DNA of 64,000 nucleotides from Bacteroidota bacterium (GCA_016183805.1 JACPDX010000010.1:1-64000), one strand, 5' to 3'; counted from the first letter of the stretch, positions 26,201 through 34,307 are shown. Made by a program: numbers and translations. Notes: generated by a model from the sequence alone, not told the origin.

Positions 26201-27581
26201 TACATTAAACAGTATTACTCCACTCCCAAATGTTTCCGCAACCTATTATGTATTAATTAACAATAATGGTTGCTTATTAAATGATAGTGTCACAATTAAA
26301 TTTATTGGGTCTGGTTCTGTTAGTAGCCCTCCGCCAATCTGTTATGGTGATACCGTTGTTTTAACCTATACCAATACAGCTCCAGGAAATAATACACAGT
26401 ACAGTTGGTCATCTTCGTCACAAATTTTAAACGGAAATGGCACCCCTACTATTACGGTATCACCTGCAAACACTACAACTTATACCATTATTGCCACCAA
26501 TGATATCTGTATCGATACAATTACTCAAAACATTATCGATACAATTACTCAAAACATTATTGTAACTACTCCTCAGTTAACAGTTAGTAATGATACTGTT
26601 TTATGTGATTCATTTCAATCTATTGAAATTTTCGCTAACTCGACTAATCCTTCAAGTACAATTATTTGGTCTTCAAATTTGAATTTTTCTGATACATTAA
26701 ACTTAAATTTTTCTGATACTATTTCAATTTTGCCCTCTGTGCCAACCACTTATTATGTAATGTCAATGAATAATGGGTGTTATGTTGTTGATAGTGTATT
26801 TATTGGGTTATCAAGTTTGCAAACATCCATTCAAAATCAATCAATATGTATTGGGGACACTATATCATTAATTATTCAGAACCTCAATCCGTTTAGTGCA
26901 CTTACTCATTACTGGCAACCAGCAAGCGAAATAATTTCTGGCGACAGTACCAATACCATTCTAATTTCTCCTACTACAACAACCAGTTATTTTATTGAAT
27001 CTGAAAACAGTTCTGGTTGTATTATTTTTGATACGGTTACCGTTTTTGTCGATACTCTAAACATTTTACCAGTATCTGCTTATGCTGTTAGCCCAGATAT
27101 TTATATTGGAGAAAGTGTTCAATTATACTCATCTCCTAATGGTTATAATTATTTGTGGACACCATCAATAGGTTTAAACAATTCTATTATTCAGAATCCA
27201 ATTGCAACACCAACTCAAACTACTACTTATACCCTTAACATTACAGGTAACAGCTGTTCGAGAACAGCCTCTTTAACTATTATAGTGCATGAAATTTTAT
27301 GTAACGAACCAGACGTGTATCTACCCAATGCCTTTACCCCAAATGGAGATAAGGAAAACGACGTTTTGTATTTGAGAGGAAGAAATGTGGAAAGTATGCA
27401 CCTAAAAATATACGACCGTTGGGGAGAATTGGTTTTCGAAACCGATAAACAAAGTGTTGGGTGGGATGGAACTTACAAAGGTAAACCCGTTGACCCAGCC
27501 GTTTTTGTGTATCACCTTTCGGTAATTTGTATAGATGATCAAGAATACTTTAAAAAAGGAAATGTTACGGTAATAAGATAA
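23286..27581 (+). CDS. Very large secreted adhesin-like protein with T9SS type B sorting domain
   Basis: A 1431-residue protein with a signal peptide (IRLIYILSFSLLNVLSLTAQ). Residues about 25-250 are a conserved N-terminal domain (SYIENKGQWDNNVIFK). SBBP-type beta-propeller repeats follow (about 255-750; repeated STFIGG, STYLGG, SSFLGG units ending each blade). A PKD domain (about 760-840, FSWNFGDGDTS and HTYNQPGTY) and several Ig-like or PKD-like repeats come next (ITYSWIPSIGL type). The C-terminus is the gliding-motility-associated sorting domain (FTPNGDKENDVLYLRG, IYDRWGELVF, WDGTYKGKP, GNVTVIR). It is exported by the type IX system and fixed at or released from the surface. It contains two recent in-frame tandem duplications. 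The PorP/SprF-like gene follows 31 nt later. Confidence 0.93.
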   Translation: MIIRLIYILSFSLLNVLSLTAQNKNLSYIENKGQWDNNVIFKVDLKGGFLFLENNRLIYNLFDTKVVNNHGHQSSDNFEKIPEKLNWHSYSVNFLDCNPQPSISKKDSTIAYFNYFIGNDKSKWASNARGFKQVTYNTIYNGIDIVFYSDNELKYDFVIRPKSNPSQIKLEYIGADKLFIKNERLFIKTSVNTIIEEKPYAYQIINGNKIEVPCKYLLKKNVLGFEFPDGYDNNHELVIDPTLIFSAYSGSTSNNFGYTATFDSKGFLYAGSSAFGGGYPYTTGAYDTLYNGGGVDIAISKFDTSGTFLIYSTFIGGNNVELPHSLIVNSYDELFILGTTSSTNYPTTTNAIDSTFNGGTLNDLSNGLGVTYSNGSDIVVSRLSTNGDVLLASTYLGGSKNDGLNSTAAANSPLNVLKYNYADEIRGEIDIDKNNNVYVVSCTRSDDFPIIGNVFQPNFGGGDLDACIIKMDNNLQNIIWSSFLGGENHDAAFSLTIDSNEDLYVAGGTNSSSFPVTSNSLQTSFNGGRADGFITKFSKNGSQILNSSYYGSAVYDQNYFVELDKQDNVYLLGQTEIIDSTFIKNVLWGVPGSGQYISKLNADLDTLIYSTVFGSGNGINISPTTFLVDLCNKIYLAGWGGSVNQYNVYNNTGSTNGMTTTANAYQSTTDGSDFYVMVMEDDASNISYGSFFGGGISSEHVDGGTSRFDRKGKIYQSICAGCGGYSDLPIEPPNNPLNTNNHSCNLGVFKMDFDLPVVVADFDVPPIGCSPFTITLNNTSLVQSNTTFSWNFGDGDTSSLFSPTHTYNQPGTYIITLSLNDTSTCNLSDSIQKTVLILGDTSFYINNVAICPGENEQIGILPNNNPLITYSWIPSIGLSDSTISNPFASPIVTTNYTLLISNGICTDTVYQTVIVNTPLLSVTNDTILCNNQTSNLIANSFGTSNTYIWSSMNNFSDTLNNNNFSDTLNNPITLNSITPLPNVSATYYVLINNNGCLLNDSVTIKFIGSGSVSSPPPICYGDTVVLTYTNTAPGNNTQYSWSSSSQILNGNGTPTITVSPANTTTYTIIATNDICIDTITQNIIDTITQNIIVTTPQLTVSNDTVLCDSFQSIEIFANSTNPSSTIIWSSNLNFSDTLNLNFSDTISILPSVPTTYYVMSMNNGCYVVDSVFIGLSSLQTSIQNQSICIGDTISLIIQNLNPFSALTHYWQPASEIISGDSTNTILISPTTTTSYFIESENSSGCIIFDTVTVFVDTLNILPVSAYAVSPDIYIGESVQLYSSPNGYNYLWTPSIGLNNSIIQNPIATPTQTTTYTLNITGNSCSRTASLTIIVHEILCNEPDVYLPNAFTPNGDKENDVLYLRGRNVESMHLKIYDRWGELVFETDKQSVGWDGTYKGKPVDPAVFVYHLSVICIDDQEYFKKGNVTVIR
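26142..26192 (+). repeat. In-frame 27-nt tandem duplication
   Basis: The 24-nt unit encoding NNFSDTLN is present at 26142-26165 and again, identically, at 26169-26192 (27-nt period). It lies within the T9SS cargo gene between Ig-like modules. A third looser NFSDT(L) pair occurs near 26684-26720. Confidence 0.85.
26511..26558 (+). repeat. Perfect 24-nt in-frame tandem duplication
   Basis: Two identical 24-nt units (26511-26534, 26535-26558) encode IDTITQNI twice in a row. Identity at every base points to recent slippage. Confidence 0.9.
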
Positions 27582-27612
27582 TTAAACAATTGGTTAATGT
27601 GAAAATGTAACA

Positions 27613-28617
27613 ATGCAAAGAATTATACAATTATCATCTTTTTGCTTCTTGATTCTTGCTTCTATTCTATTGAAAGCTCAAGACATTCACTTTTCGCAAT
27701 TTTACAACTCGCCATTAAATTTAAGTCCGGGTTTAACAGGCAATTTTGTAGGCGATATTAGGGTTGTTGGAAACCAGCGTTCGCAATGGAGCTCGGTAAC
27801 TACTCCCTACTCTACTTTTGGCTTAGCCATTGATGCCAATACTATTTACAACACTCCTGTTAGTGTAGGTTTAGGTTTTTACAACGATAAAGCTGGCGAC
27901 TCGGAATACAGCACCTTGCAAATTGCACCAAGTGTTGGTTATACTTATTTTATTGGCGATTCTACCCACACCTTAACAGCAGGAATACAACCTACTTTTA
28001 CCCAAAAAAGTATTAATTACGATAAATTAAAATTTGACAATCAATACAACGGCATTAGCTACGACGAAAGTTTAAGTAACGGTGAAACTTTTAGCAACGA
28101 TGGCAGAAGTTACCTCAACGTACATGGAGGTTTGAGTTGGAATTACAACATCGGGCAACGAAAATCGGTTACTGCCGGAGTGGCTTTGCACAATATTTTT
28201 AATCCCAAACAAAGCTTTTTTAACAATAATGCCATTGAATTACATCGTCGATTTACATTTCATGCCAATGGGTTGTTTAAAATTTCTGACCGAATTGATG
28301 GTTTACCAGGCTTATCCATAATGACACAAGACCAATTTAAAGAAATTATTTTTGGAGGTTCAGGAAAATATCACCTCAACAACGGCAATTATAAAGCAGC
28401 ATATTTGGGTTTTTGGTATCGTAATAGTGATGCTACCTACATTACTGCCGAAATGGATTACGGCAGCTTCCATTTTGGTGTAAGCTACGACATTAATCTG
28501 TCGTCGTTAAAAGTGGCAAGTAAAAACCGTGGTGGTTTTGAGTTTGCTATTATTTATATTTTTGAAAAATATCGTCCAACTATTAAGCGGTACAAAGCTT
28601 GTCCTAATTATATTTGA
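27613..28617 (+). CDS. PorP/SprF family type IX secretion membrane protein
   Basis: A 334-residue outer-membrane beta-barrel-like protein with a signal peptide (FCFLILASILLKAQ). The family start DIHFSQFYNSPLNLSPGLTG is clear, followed by alternating aromatic beta strands. In Flavobacteriia such proteins are encoded right after T9SS type B cargo genes and are needed for attachment or export of that cargo, which matches the gene pair here. Confidence 0.93.
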   Translation: MQRIIQLSSFCFLILASILLKAQDIHFSQFYNSPLNLSPGLTGNFVGDIRVVGNQRSQWSSVTTPYSTFGLAIDANTIYNTPVSVGLGFYNDKAGDSEYSTLQIAPSVGYTYFIGDSTHTLTAGIQPTFTQKSINYDKLKFDNQYNGISYDESLSNGETFSNDGRSYLNVHGGLSWNYNIGQRKSVTAGVALHNIFNPKQSFFNNNAIELHRRFTFHANGLFKISDRIDGLPGLSIMTQDQFKEIIFGGSGKYHLNNGNYKAAYLGFWYRNSDATYITAEMDYGSFHFGVSYDINLSSLKVASKNRGGFEFAIIYIFEKYRPTIKRYKACPNYI

Positions 28618-28705
28618 GTTCTTGATATGGTTTAATTCTGCTATCACTTCATTAAACCTACTTCTTTTGGATTGTTTTGAAAAAGTAAAAGATTGATTTT
28701 TAGAA

Positions 28706-28737
28706 CCAAAAAAAAATCCGACACTAAAAGTATCGGA
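28706..28737 (-). terminator. Terminator of tRNA-Arg
   Basis: On the minus strand TCCGATACT/AGTGTCGGA (28737-28729 with 28725-28717, one mismatch) is followed by a T9 run (28716-28708). It lies just downstream of the tRNA and also close to the end of the convergent PorP-like gene. Confidence 0.8.
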
Positions 28738-28748
28738 CTTAATCTATG

Positions 28749-28822
28749 TGACCTCGACAGGATTCAAACCTGTAATCTCTTGAGCCGTAATCAAGTGCAT
28801 TGTTCAGTTGTGCTACGAGGCC
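28749..28822 (-). tRNA. tRNA-Arg (anticodon ACG)
   Basis: A 74-nt cloverleaf on the minus strand. The acceptor GGCCTCG/CGAGGTC has one G-U pair. The anticodon stem CTTGA/TCAAG holds the loop TTACGGC with anticodon ACG. The T stem ACAGG/CCTGT is perfect. CCA is not encoded. The T loop is TTTGAAT (U56 instead of C56) and the D loop AACTGAACA has A19 instead of G19, a matched change of a nearly universal tertiary pair. The D stem has only three pairs, with C13 opposite A22. Probably functional, but degenerate enough to deserve a check. Confidence 0.85.
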
Positions 28823-28867
28823 AAAATGTTTTACAAATATACTAATCGAATTTTATTTTTAACCGAT

Positions 28868-29845
28868 TCAAGCTATTTTAATGTCGTTTCCACATTTAAA
28901 ATGTTCTTCGGGACACTCTTTTTTGCCGTGTAATCCACAAGGGCGACATTTTAAATCGTAATTAATTTGAACAATTTTTGAAGACGCAGATAATGGTCCA
29001 AATCCAAATTCTGGTTGAGTGGAGCAAAAATAGGCAGTAACTGGAGCATCCATTGCTGATGCCAAATGTAACGGAGCTGAGTCGTTTACATGATTCATTT
29101 CGGCATGTTGCATTAGTGCAGCAGATTGTAACAGTGTTAATTTTCCGGAAAGATTAACACATTTTTTGTTTTTTGATAGTTCAATAATAGCATCACACGA
29201 GCTTATATCTGACTCAGAACCCAATAAATAAATTACATAATTATCGTTGATTTTATGAATAATATCTACCCATTTAGCCTGAGGTAATTGTTTGGTAAAC
29301 CACACCGAACTTGGTGCTAAACAAATGTATTTTTGATTTTTAAATTCTTGAACAAACTCATAATCATGATTTGTAGGATATAAACGAGGTTTTTCGGGAT
29401 CCAAATCGGTAAAAGCTTCAATTAGTTTTTGATTTCGTTCAATCTCGTGTAAACCATTACCAATTTTATGTTCAAATGAATTGGTAAAAAGAAAAGACAA
29501 TGGATTTTTCTTAAATCCTACTTTAATTTTTGCCCCCGAAAAAGCGGTTAAAACTCCGCTTGAAGCAAATCGTTGGAGGTTTATTACTAAATCGTAATTA
29601 TTGGCATGAATACTTTTTGAAAGTACTTTTAAATTGCTGTATTTATCCTTTTTTTTATTCCAGATCAACACTTCATTAAGCTTGGGATGATTCTCCAGCA
29701 AAGCTTCATTTCCCTTTCTCAATAAAAAATCAATTTTAGCTTCAGGATAAAAAATAACCAGCTTTTCTATTAAAGATGTTGCTAAAATAACATCTCCAAT
29801 AAAGGCTGTTTGAATGATTAATATTTTTTCTAATTTTTTTTTCAA
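28868..29845 (-). CDS. Glycosyltransferase family 9 (heptosyltransferase-like)
   Basis: A 325-residue GT9-type enzyme. The N-terminus ILIIQTAFIGDVILATSLIE is the acceptor-binding signature of LPS heptosyltransferases, and the C-terminal donor region contains MNHVNDSAPLHLASAMDAPV. A cluster of four Cys (CRPCGLHGKKECPEEHFKCG) near the end is typical of the Bacteroidota version. No ATG fits the start; a TTG at 29845 is the likely initiator. It would act in LPS core or surface-glycan assembly at the inner membrane. It lies last in the glycan operon, after an 18-bp hairpin. Confidence 0.9.
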   Translation of the reverse strand: MKKKLEKILIIQTAFIGDVILATSLIEKLVIFYPEAKIDFLLRKGNEALLENHPKLNEVLIWNKKKDKYSNLKVLSKSIHANNYDLVINLQRFASSGVLTAFSGAKIKVGFKKNPLSFLFTNSFEHKIGNGLHEIERNQKLIEAFTDLDPEKPRLYPTNHDYEFVQEFKNQKYICLAPSSVWFTKQLPQAKWVDIIHKINDNYVIYLLGSESDISSCDAIIELSKNKKCVNLSGKLTLLQSAALMQHAEMNHVNDSAPLHLASAMDAPVTAYFCSTQPEFGFGPLSASSKIVQINYDLKCRPCGLHGKKECPEEHFKCGNDIKIA

Positions 29846-29860
29846 TTTTTCTAGTTTCTT

Positions 29861-29914
29861 GTTTAGAGTTTAGAGTTTAGGGTTACTACGAACTTGAAAC
29901 TCTAAACTCTAAAC
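29861..29914. repeat. Intergenic inverted repeat, family A copy 1
   Basis: GTTTAGAGTTTAGAGTTT (29861-29878) is perfectly complementary to 29897-29914, giving an 18-bp stem with an 18-nt loop. It sits between dapD and the GT9 gene. Each arm is itself built of a 7-nt unit (AGAGTTT). A related copy lies at 39801-39850. Confidence 0.85.
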
Positions 29915-29918
29915 TTAT

Positions 29919-30734
29919 TTAAACCGCCACACTGTAATCTCTTAATACATCATTTAAAGAAGTTTTTAAATCGGTACTTGCTTTTCGTTTTCCAATAATT
30001 AAAGCACAAGGTACTTGATAATTACCGGCTTTAAACTTTTTGGTATATGAACCTGGAATCACTACACTTCTTTCAGGCACATCACCAATGTATTCTATTG
30101 GGCTATCGCCACTTACATCAATAATTTTTGTTGATTTAGTTAACACCACATTTGCTCCTAAAACTGCTTCTTTTCTTACCCGAACACCTTCCACAACTAT
30201 ACATCTTGAACCAATAAAACAACCATCTTCAATAATTACCGGTGCAGCCTGTAATGGTTCTAAAACACCACCAATACCTACCCCACCGCTCAAATGTACA
30301 TTTTTGCCAATTTGAGCACACGAACCAACTGTTGCCCAAGTATCTACCATTGTACCCGAATCAACGTAAGCACCAATATTCACATAAGAAGGCATTAAAA
30401 TTACTCCACTTGCTAAATACGCACCATATCGAGCAACAGCATGAGGAACTACCCGAACTCCCAGTTGTGCATAATTCCTTTTCAACTTCATTTTATCATG
30501 GAACTCAAACGGACCTACCTCAATGGTTTCCATTTTTTGGATAGGAAAATACAATACCACCGCTTTTTTTACCCATTCGTTCACTTGCCACTCTCCACTT
30601 ATTGGTTCTGCAACCCTTAATGTGCCTTTGTCAATCAGCTCAATTACATCTCTAATGGCTTTTTGATTTTCCGGTTGATGGAGTAATTCTCTATTCTCCC
30701 AAATATTTTCAATTATTCTTTTTAACTCTTGCAT
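29919..30734 (-). CDS. dapD: 2,3,4,5-tetrahydropyridine-2,6-dicarboxylate N-succinyltransferase
   Basis: A 271-residue left-handed beta-helix acyltransferase that succinylates tetrahydrodipicolinate in lysine and diaminopimelate synthesis. It shows hexapeptide repeats in the middle (SYVNIGAYVDSGTMVDTWAT, GSCAQIGKNVHLSGGVGIGG) and the DapD C-terminus. Length is normal. It is embedded in a glycosyltransferase operon: its start lies 1 nt after the upstream GT4 stop. Confidence 0.95.
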   Translation of the reverse strand: MQELKRIIENIWENRELLHQPENQKAIRDVIELIDKGTLRVAEPISGEWQVNEWVKKAVVLYFPIQKMETIEVGPFEFHDKMKLKRNYAQLGVRVVPHAVARYGAYLASGVILMPSYVNIGAYVDSGTMVDTWATVGSCAQIGKNVHLSGGVGIGGVLEPLQAAPVIIEDGCFIGSRCIVVEGVRVRKEAVLGANVVLTKSTKIIDVSGDSPIEYIGDVPERSVVIPGSYTKKFKAGNYQVPCALIIGKRKASTDLKTSLNDVLRDYSVAV

Positions 30735-30735
30735 A

Positions 30736-31902
30736 TCAATTGGTTGTAATCAGTTTTTCTAAAATTTTGGTAGTTCCTTCCCATGTGTAATTTTCCTTCA
30801 CAAAAATATAACCTTGTTCCGAAATTAAGCTATAAAGTTCTTCATTATCTAACAAACTAGCAATATGTTGTGCATATTCGCTAGGAGTTTCTCCTATCAA
30901 AGCACTCTTGTTATGTTCTGCACCTAAAGCGTTGTTTGCTAAACGAGAGGTAACACAAGGTAATTTCATTGCCATTGCTTCTAACAATTTGTTTTGTAAA
31001 CCAGTTCCTATTTGCATGGGTGCAATAAATACTTTTGATTTTGCATAATAATCCGACATGTTTTCTACCCAACCAGTAACGATTACTTTTTCTGATTTTA
31101 ATGCCAATACTTTTGAATCGGGATTTGCACCAACAATGGCTACTTTTATGGCTGGATTAATTGCCCAAACCAGCGGCATAATTTCTTTTACTAAATATAC
31201 TGCACCAATTACATTTGGAGGATAACCCATGTTTCCTGTAAAAATGATGTCAAACTCTTTTTGAGCTGTTCTATGCTGAAACATGGAGTAATCTACGCCA
31301 TTTTGAACCACAACTATTGAATCGTTTTTAATGTTTACAATCAATTCTTTATCCTGATTTGAAATAATAGTCAAATGGTTAAAATCGTTAAAAATAAAAT
31401 GTTCGTATCGCTTCAATCGTTCGGTTTCTATTTTTAAGAATGGTTTTAAGTAAAATGGCGACTCTTCAATTCTTCGTTCCATTCCTCTCGAAAGGGCATC
31501 CATATAATCTAAGGTTTTTGGAAGTTTTGAATGGCGAACATACTCAGTAACTCTTATTAATTGGCAATAGATATGGTCTGGTTTGGTTTCTTCAATCAGT
31601 TTATTTATTTTTTTTTGAGCAGATTTATTGTAAAAATAGCTTACCTGAAGCGATTCTTTAGAAAAAAGAAGCTTGATTAAAAGGTTGAAAAATATCTGAA
31701 TTTTATGCAATCGTATGACTTCAATTTTGCTACAATACTGTTTTAAAACTTCATAACTATTCTTCGAAACTGGCTCGTCGGAAAGGGCACACAAAACAAT
31801 TTCATAATTTTTTGATAACTCTTTGATTTGATGAAATACACGTAATTTATCCCCTTTTTCGAGTGGATATGGAAACCGTGATAATAGCACAAAAATCTTC
31901 AT
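30736..31902 (-). CDS. Glycosyltransferase, GT4-like, second of pair
   Basis: A 388-residue GT-B fold enzyme. The N-terminal Rossmann domain starts MKIFVLLSRFPYPLEKGDKL. The C-terminal donor-binding domain has FTGNMGYPPN, FIAPMQIGTGLQNKLLEAMA and VTSRLANNALG, as in GT4 family members. It probably transfers a sugar to a growing surface glycan. Its ATG overlaps the stop of the preceding GT4 gene by 4 nt. Donor and acceptor cannot be read from the sequence. Confidence 0.88.
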   Translation of the reverse strand: MKIFVLLSRFPYPLEKGDKLRVFHQIKELSKNYEIVLCALSDEPVSKNSYEVLKQYCSKIEVIRLHKIQIFFNLLIKLLFSKESLQVSYFYNKSAQKKINKLIEETKPDHIYCQLIRVTEYVRHSKLPKTLDYMDALSRGMERRIEESPFYLKPFLKIETERLKRYEHFIFNDFNHLTIISNQDKELIVNIKNDSIVVVQNGVDYSMFQHRTAQKEFDIIFTGNMGYPPNVIGAVYLVKEIMPLVWAINPAIKVAIVGANPDSKVLALKSEKVIVTGWVENMSDYYAKSKVFIAPMQIGTGLQNKLLEAMAMKLPCVTSRLANNALGAEHNKSALIGETPSEYAQHIASLLDNEELYSLISEQGYIFVKENYTWEGTTKILEKLITTN

Positions 31903-33101
31903 GAATTCAATAAATTCTTATAAAAATCAGATAACTTATTACAAATAACTTGATTGTCGTATTTTGTTTCGGCTAAAGTTCTTGCATTTTTTCCAATGGT
32001 ATCACAAAATTTTTGGTCATTTAAACATTTTAAAATGGCATCTTCAAATTCCTGTTCGGTATTTGCAATTAAAATGTTTTTTCCATTTTCGTAGTCAATC
32101 CCCTCAGCACCAACAGAAGTAGAAATAATTGTTTTTCCAAACGCCATTCCTTCAATAATTTTAACACGCATTCCGCCACCAGAAGTTAACGGCACTATCA
32201 TAATTGATTTAGAATTAATAAACTCATGAGAATCACCAACTTCACCTAAAACAACTACATTGTTCATTTTAAATTGCAACAACCATTCTGGCATATTCCG
32301 ACCTGCTAAATATAGTTTTATAGAAGAATTTTTCGACTGTACTTTTAACCAAATATTTTTCAAAAACCACTCAATTCCATCAGCATTTGGTCGCCAATCC
32401 ATTGCTCCTATATGGAATACAGAAGGTTTTTCCAAATTAGAAACATCTATTTTATACTTTTCTAAATCAATTCCAAAAGGTACGTGAACAATTGGCAAAG
32501 TGCATCCCATTTTTTTATAAACTGCCGTATCAAGTTCTGTAATAGTTGCAATGGCGTCAAATTTATTTAAAACATTATATTCATAAGTTTTCAGTCGTTT
32601 TGCCAGCAACTTCAAATACATTTTTTTTATAGGATTTTGGGTGTCTTGTGCTAAACGTTCCCAAATCATAAATTCAATATTTTGCGACCTTAACACAATT
32701 TTGGCTTTGGAATATTTTCGAATCACATCCACATAGGGGGTTACCCACAATGTTTCCAGATGTACAATGTCGTATTCTTTTGATTGTAGTAGTTCAATTA
32801 ATGCTTTTTCAAAATCACGCGAATAAAACCGACTAATATTATAAGATTTGTTCGAAAACAAATTAAAAAAGGCATCTAAAGGTTTTATAGAAGTATCAAT
32901 AAAAACCACACGATAATTTGTTTTGCTGCGGTAATTTAAATCTACGTCATCTATGTTAATAAAATGTTTTGAAGTATTTACTGATAGGACATCTACTGTG
33001 TTACCAGCATTAATTAATCCATGAGTCAATATATCCATTGCAATACTTCCGCCATCTTTTGGTGGAAAAGGAATTTTACTACATACTTGTAAAATCTTCA
33101 T
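31899..33101 (-). CDS. Glycosyltransferase, GT4-like, first of pair
   Basis: A 400-residue GT-B enzyme, related to the next gene (N-terminus MKILQVCSKIPFPPKDGGSI). The donor domain includes FHIGAMDWRPNADGIEWFL, PLTSGGGMRVKIIEGMAFG and STSVGAEGID. Inferred role in polysaccharide or LPS side-chain assembly. It is the first gene of the minus-strand operon 33101-28868. Confidence 0.9.
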   Translation of the reverse strand: MKILQVCSKIPFPPKDGGSIAMDILTHGLINAGNTVDVLSVNTSKHFINIDDVDLNYRSKTNYRVVFIDTSIKPLDAFFNLFSNKSYNISRFYSRDFEKALIELLQSKEYDIVHLETLWVTPYVDVIRKYSKAKIVLRSQNIEFMIWERLAQDTQNPIKKMYLKLLAKRLKTYEYNVLNKFDAIATITELDTAVYKKMGCTLPIVHVPFGIDLEKYKIDVSNLEKPSVFHIGAMDWRPNADGIEWFLKNIWLKVQSKNSSIKLYLAGRNMPEWLLQFKMNNVVVLGEVGDSHEFINSKSIMIVPLTSGGGMRVKIIEGMAFGKTIISTSVGAEGIDYENGKNILIANTEQEFEDAILKCLNDQKFCDTIGKNARTLAETKYDNQVICNKLSDFYKNLLNS

Positions 33102-33154
33102 TAAAAAATCAATCTATTTTGGGTCAAAAATCTATAGTAATTTGTGCTTGGCTA

Positions 33155-33162
33155 CAAATATA
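33155..33162 (-). promoter_or_regulatory. Promoter -7 box of glycan operon
   Basis: TATATTTG on the minus strand matches TAnnTTTG, 54 nt before the GT4 start at 33101. Divergent from the epimerase promoter. Confidence 0.6.
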
Positions 33163-33258
33163 GCAAATAGATTTAGCGAATATTAGCTATTTTTCTAATT
33201 TCAATTCAAAAAAACAGATTAACCTTTTTAATGATATTTTTATTTTAGAACGAATGCT

Positions 33259-33266
33259 TATTTTTG
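33259..33266 (+). promoter_or_regulatory. Promoter -7 box of epimerase gene
   Basis: TATTTTTG matches TAnnTTTG, 17 nt before the ATG at 33284. Because it lies inside the longer possible reading frame (from 33254), it supports the ATG at 33284 as the true start. Confidence 0.6.
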
Positions 33267-33283
33267 TCGCAGAAACAAAATAC

Positions 33284-34255
33284 ATGAGCATTAAGGATAA
33301 GTTTTTAATTACCGGTTTTTCTGGGTTTGTAAGTAAACATTTTATTGATTTTTTAGAGAACAATAAAATAAGTGCTGAAGTTTTGGGCGTAGATGTTAAC
33401 GATGAAATTCCGTTTGATTATTCCAATTATAAGTCTGTAACTTGTAATTTCAAAAAAATTGATTTATTAAACAAGGTTTCGGTAGAAAATGTAATTCAAA
33501 AATTTCAACCTAATTATGTGCTTCACTTGGCGTCTTATAGTAGTGTTGCTATGAGCTGGAAAATGCCAGTTGAAAGCTTTACTAATAACACCAATATCTT
33601 TTTAAATTTAATTGAAACCATACGTTTGTCGGGCATTAACTGTAGAATTTTATCTATTGGTTCTTCTGAAGAATATGGAAATGTTTTAGATGGTAACGTT
33701 CACTTAACAGAAGAACATGTGTTAAATCCGATAAGCCCTTATGCAGTTGCACGTGTTTCACAAGAAATGTTATCAAAAGTTTATACCGATAGTTACGGTA
33801 TGGATATTATTATGACACGCTCTTTTAATCATATTGGAACGCATCAAAAAGATATTTTCGTTATTCCTTCGTTTGTAAAAAAGATGATTGCTTTAAAATC
33901 AACTGCTGACAAGGTTAAAGAATTAACTACCGGTGATACTTCAATAATTAGGGATTTTGTTGATGTAAGAGCTGTTGTTGAGGCATATTATCTTTTATTT
34001 AAGAAAGGAAAAAAAGGTGAAATTTATAACATCTGTAACGAAAAAGGAACTTCATTAAACGAAGTGATACAAATCATTTCTTCTATTTTAAATATTAAAG
34101 TGGTTCAAAAAATTGACCCAAAATTAGTTCGTCCAAACGACAATAAAATAATTATTGGTTCTAATCAAAAAATTAAAAAAGATACGGGTTGGGCAAACAA
34201 ATATTCGCTAGAAGATAGCTTAAAAGATATTGTCGCTTATTATCAAGAAAATTAG
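33284..34255 (+). CDS. NAD-dependent sugar epimerase/dehydratase (extended SDR)
   Basis: A 323-residue enzyme, from MSIKDKFLITGFSGFVSKHF; the dinucleotide motif is TGFSGFVS. The catalytic Ser/Tyr/Lys are in IGSSEEYGN and SPYAVARVSQE, where K of the usual YxxxK is replaced by R (YAVAR). DFVDVRAVVEAYYLLF and GEIYNICN fit GDP-mannose 4,6-dehydratase or related enzymes of nucleotide-sugar metabolism. The Lys-to-Arg change should be verified. It is divergent from the glycosyltransferase operon and probably supplies its sugar donor. Confidence 0.85.
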   Translation: MSIKDKFLITGFSGFVSKHFIDFLENNKISAEVLGVDVNDEIPFDYSNYKSVTCNFKKIDLLNKVSVENVIQKFQPNYVLHLASYSSVAMSWKMPVESFTNNTNIFLNLIETIRLSGINCRILSIGSSEEYGNVLDGNVHLTEEHVLNPISPYAVARVSQEMLSKVYTDSYGMDIIMTRSFNHIGTHQKDIFVIPSFVKKMIALKSTADKVKELTTGDTSIIRDFVDVRAVVEAYYLLFKKGKKGEIYNICNEKGTSLNEVIQIISSILNIKVVQKIDPKLVRPNDNKIIIGSNQKIKKDTGWANKYSLEDSLKDIVAYYQEN

Positions 34256-34263
34256 AGATTAGT

Positions 34264-34304
34264 TAGAAGACGGAAGTCCGAAGTCCGAAGACGGAAGCCC
34301 GAAG
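34264..34304. repeat. Intergenic short repeats, family B copy 1
   Basis: A run of related 7-9-nt units of the type GAAG(T/A)C(C/G)G (GAAGACGGAAGTCCGAAGTC, then CGAAGACGGAAGCCCGAAG) between the convergent epimerase and LptF/G genes. The same units form the hairpin at 35794-35858. Confidence 0.75.
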
Positions 34305-34307
34305 ATT

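Noticed and set aside
26142-26558. CRISPR-like repeats
   Set aside because: The repeats are tandem, have no spacers and lie in frame within a coding region.
33254-33283. Earlier start of the epimerase gene
   Set aside because: A consensus -7 promoter box lies inside this stretch, so the shorter form is the better choice.
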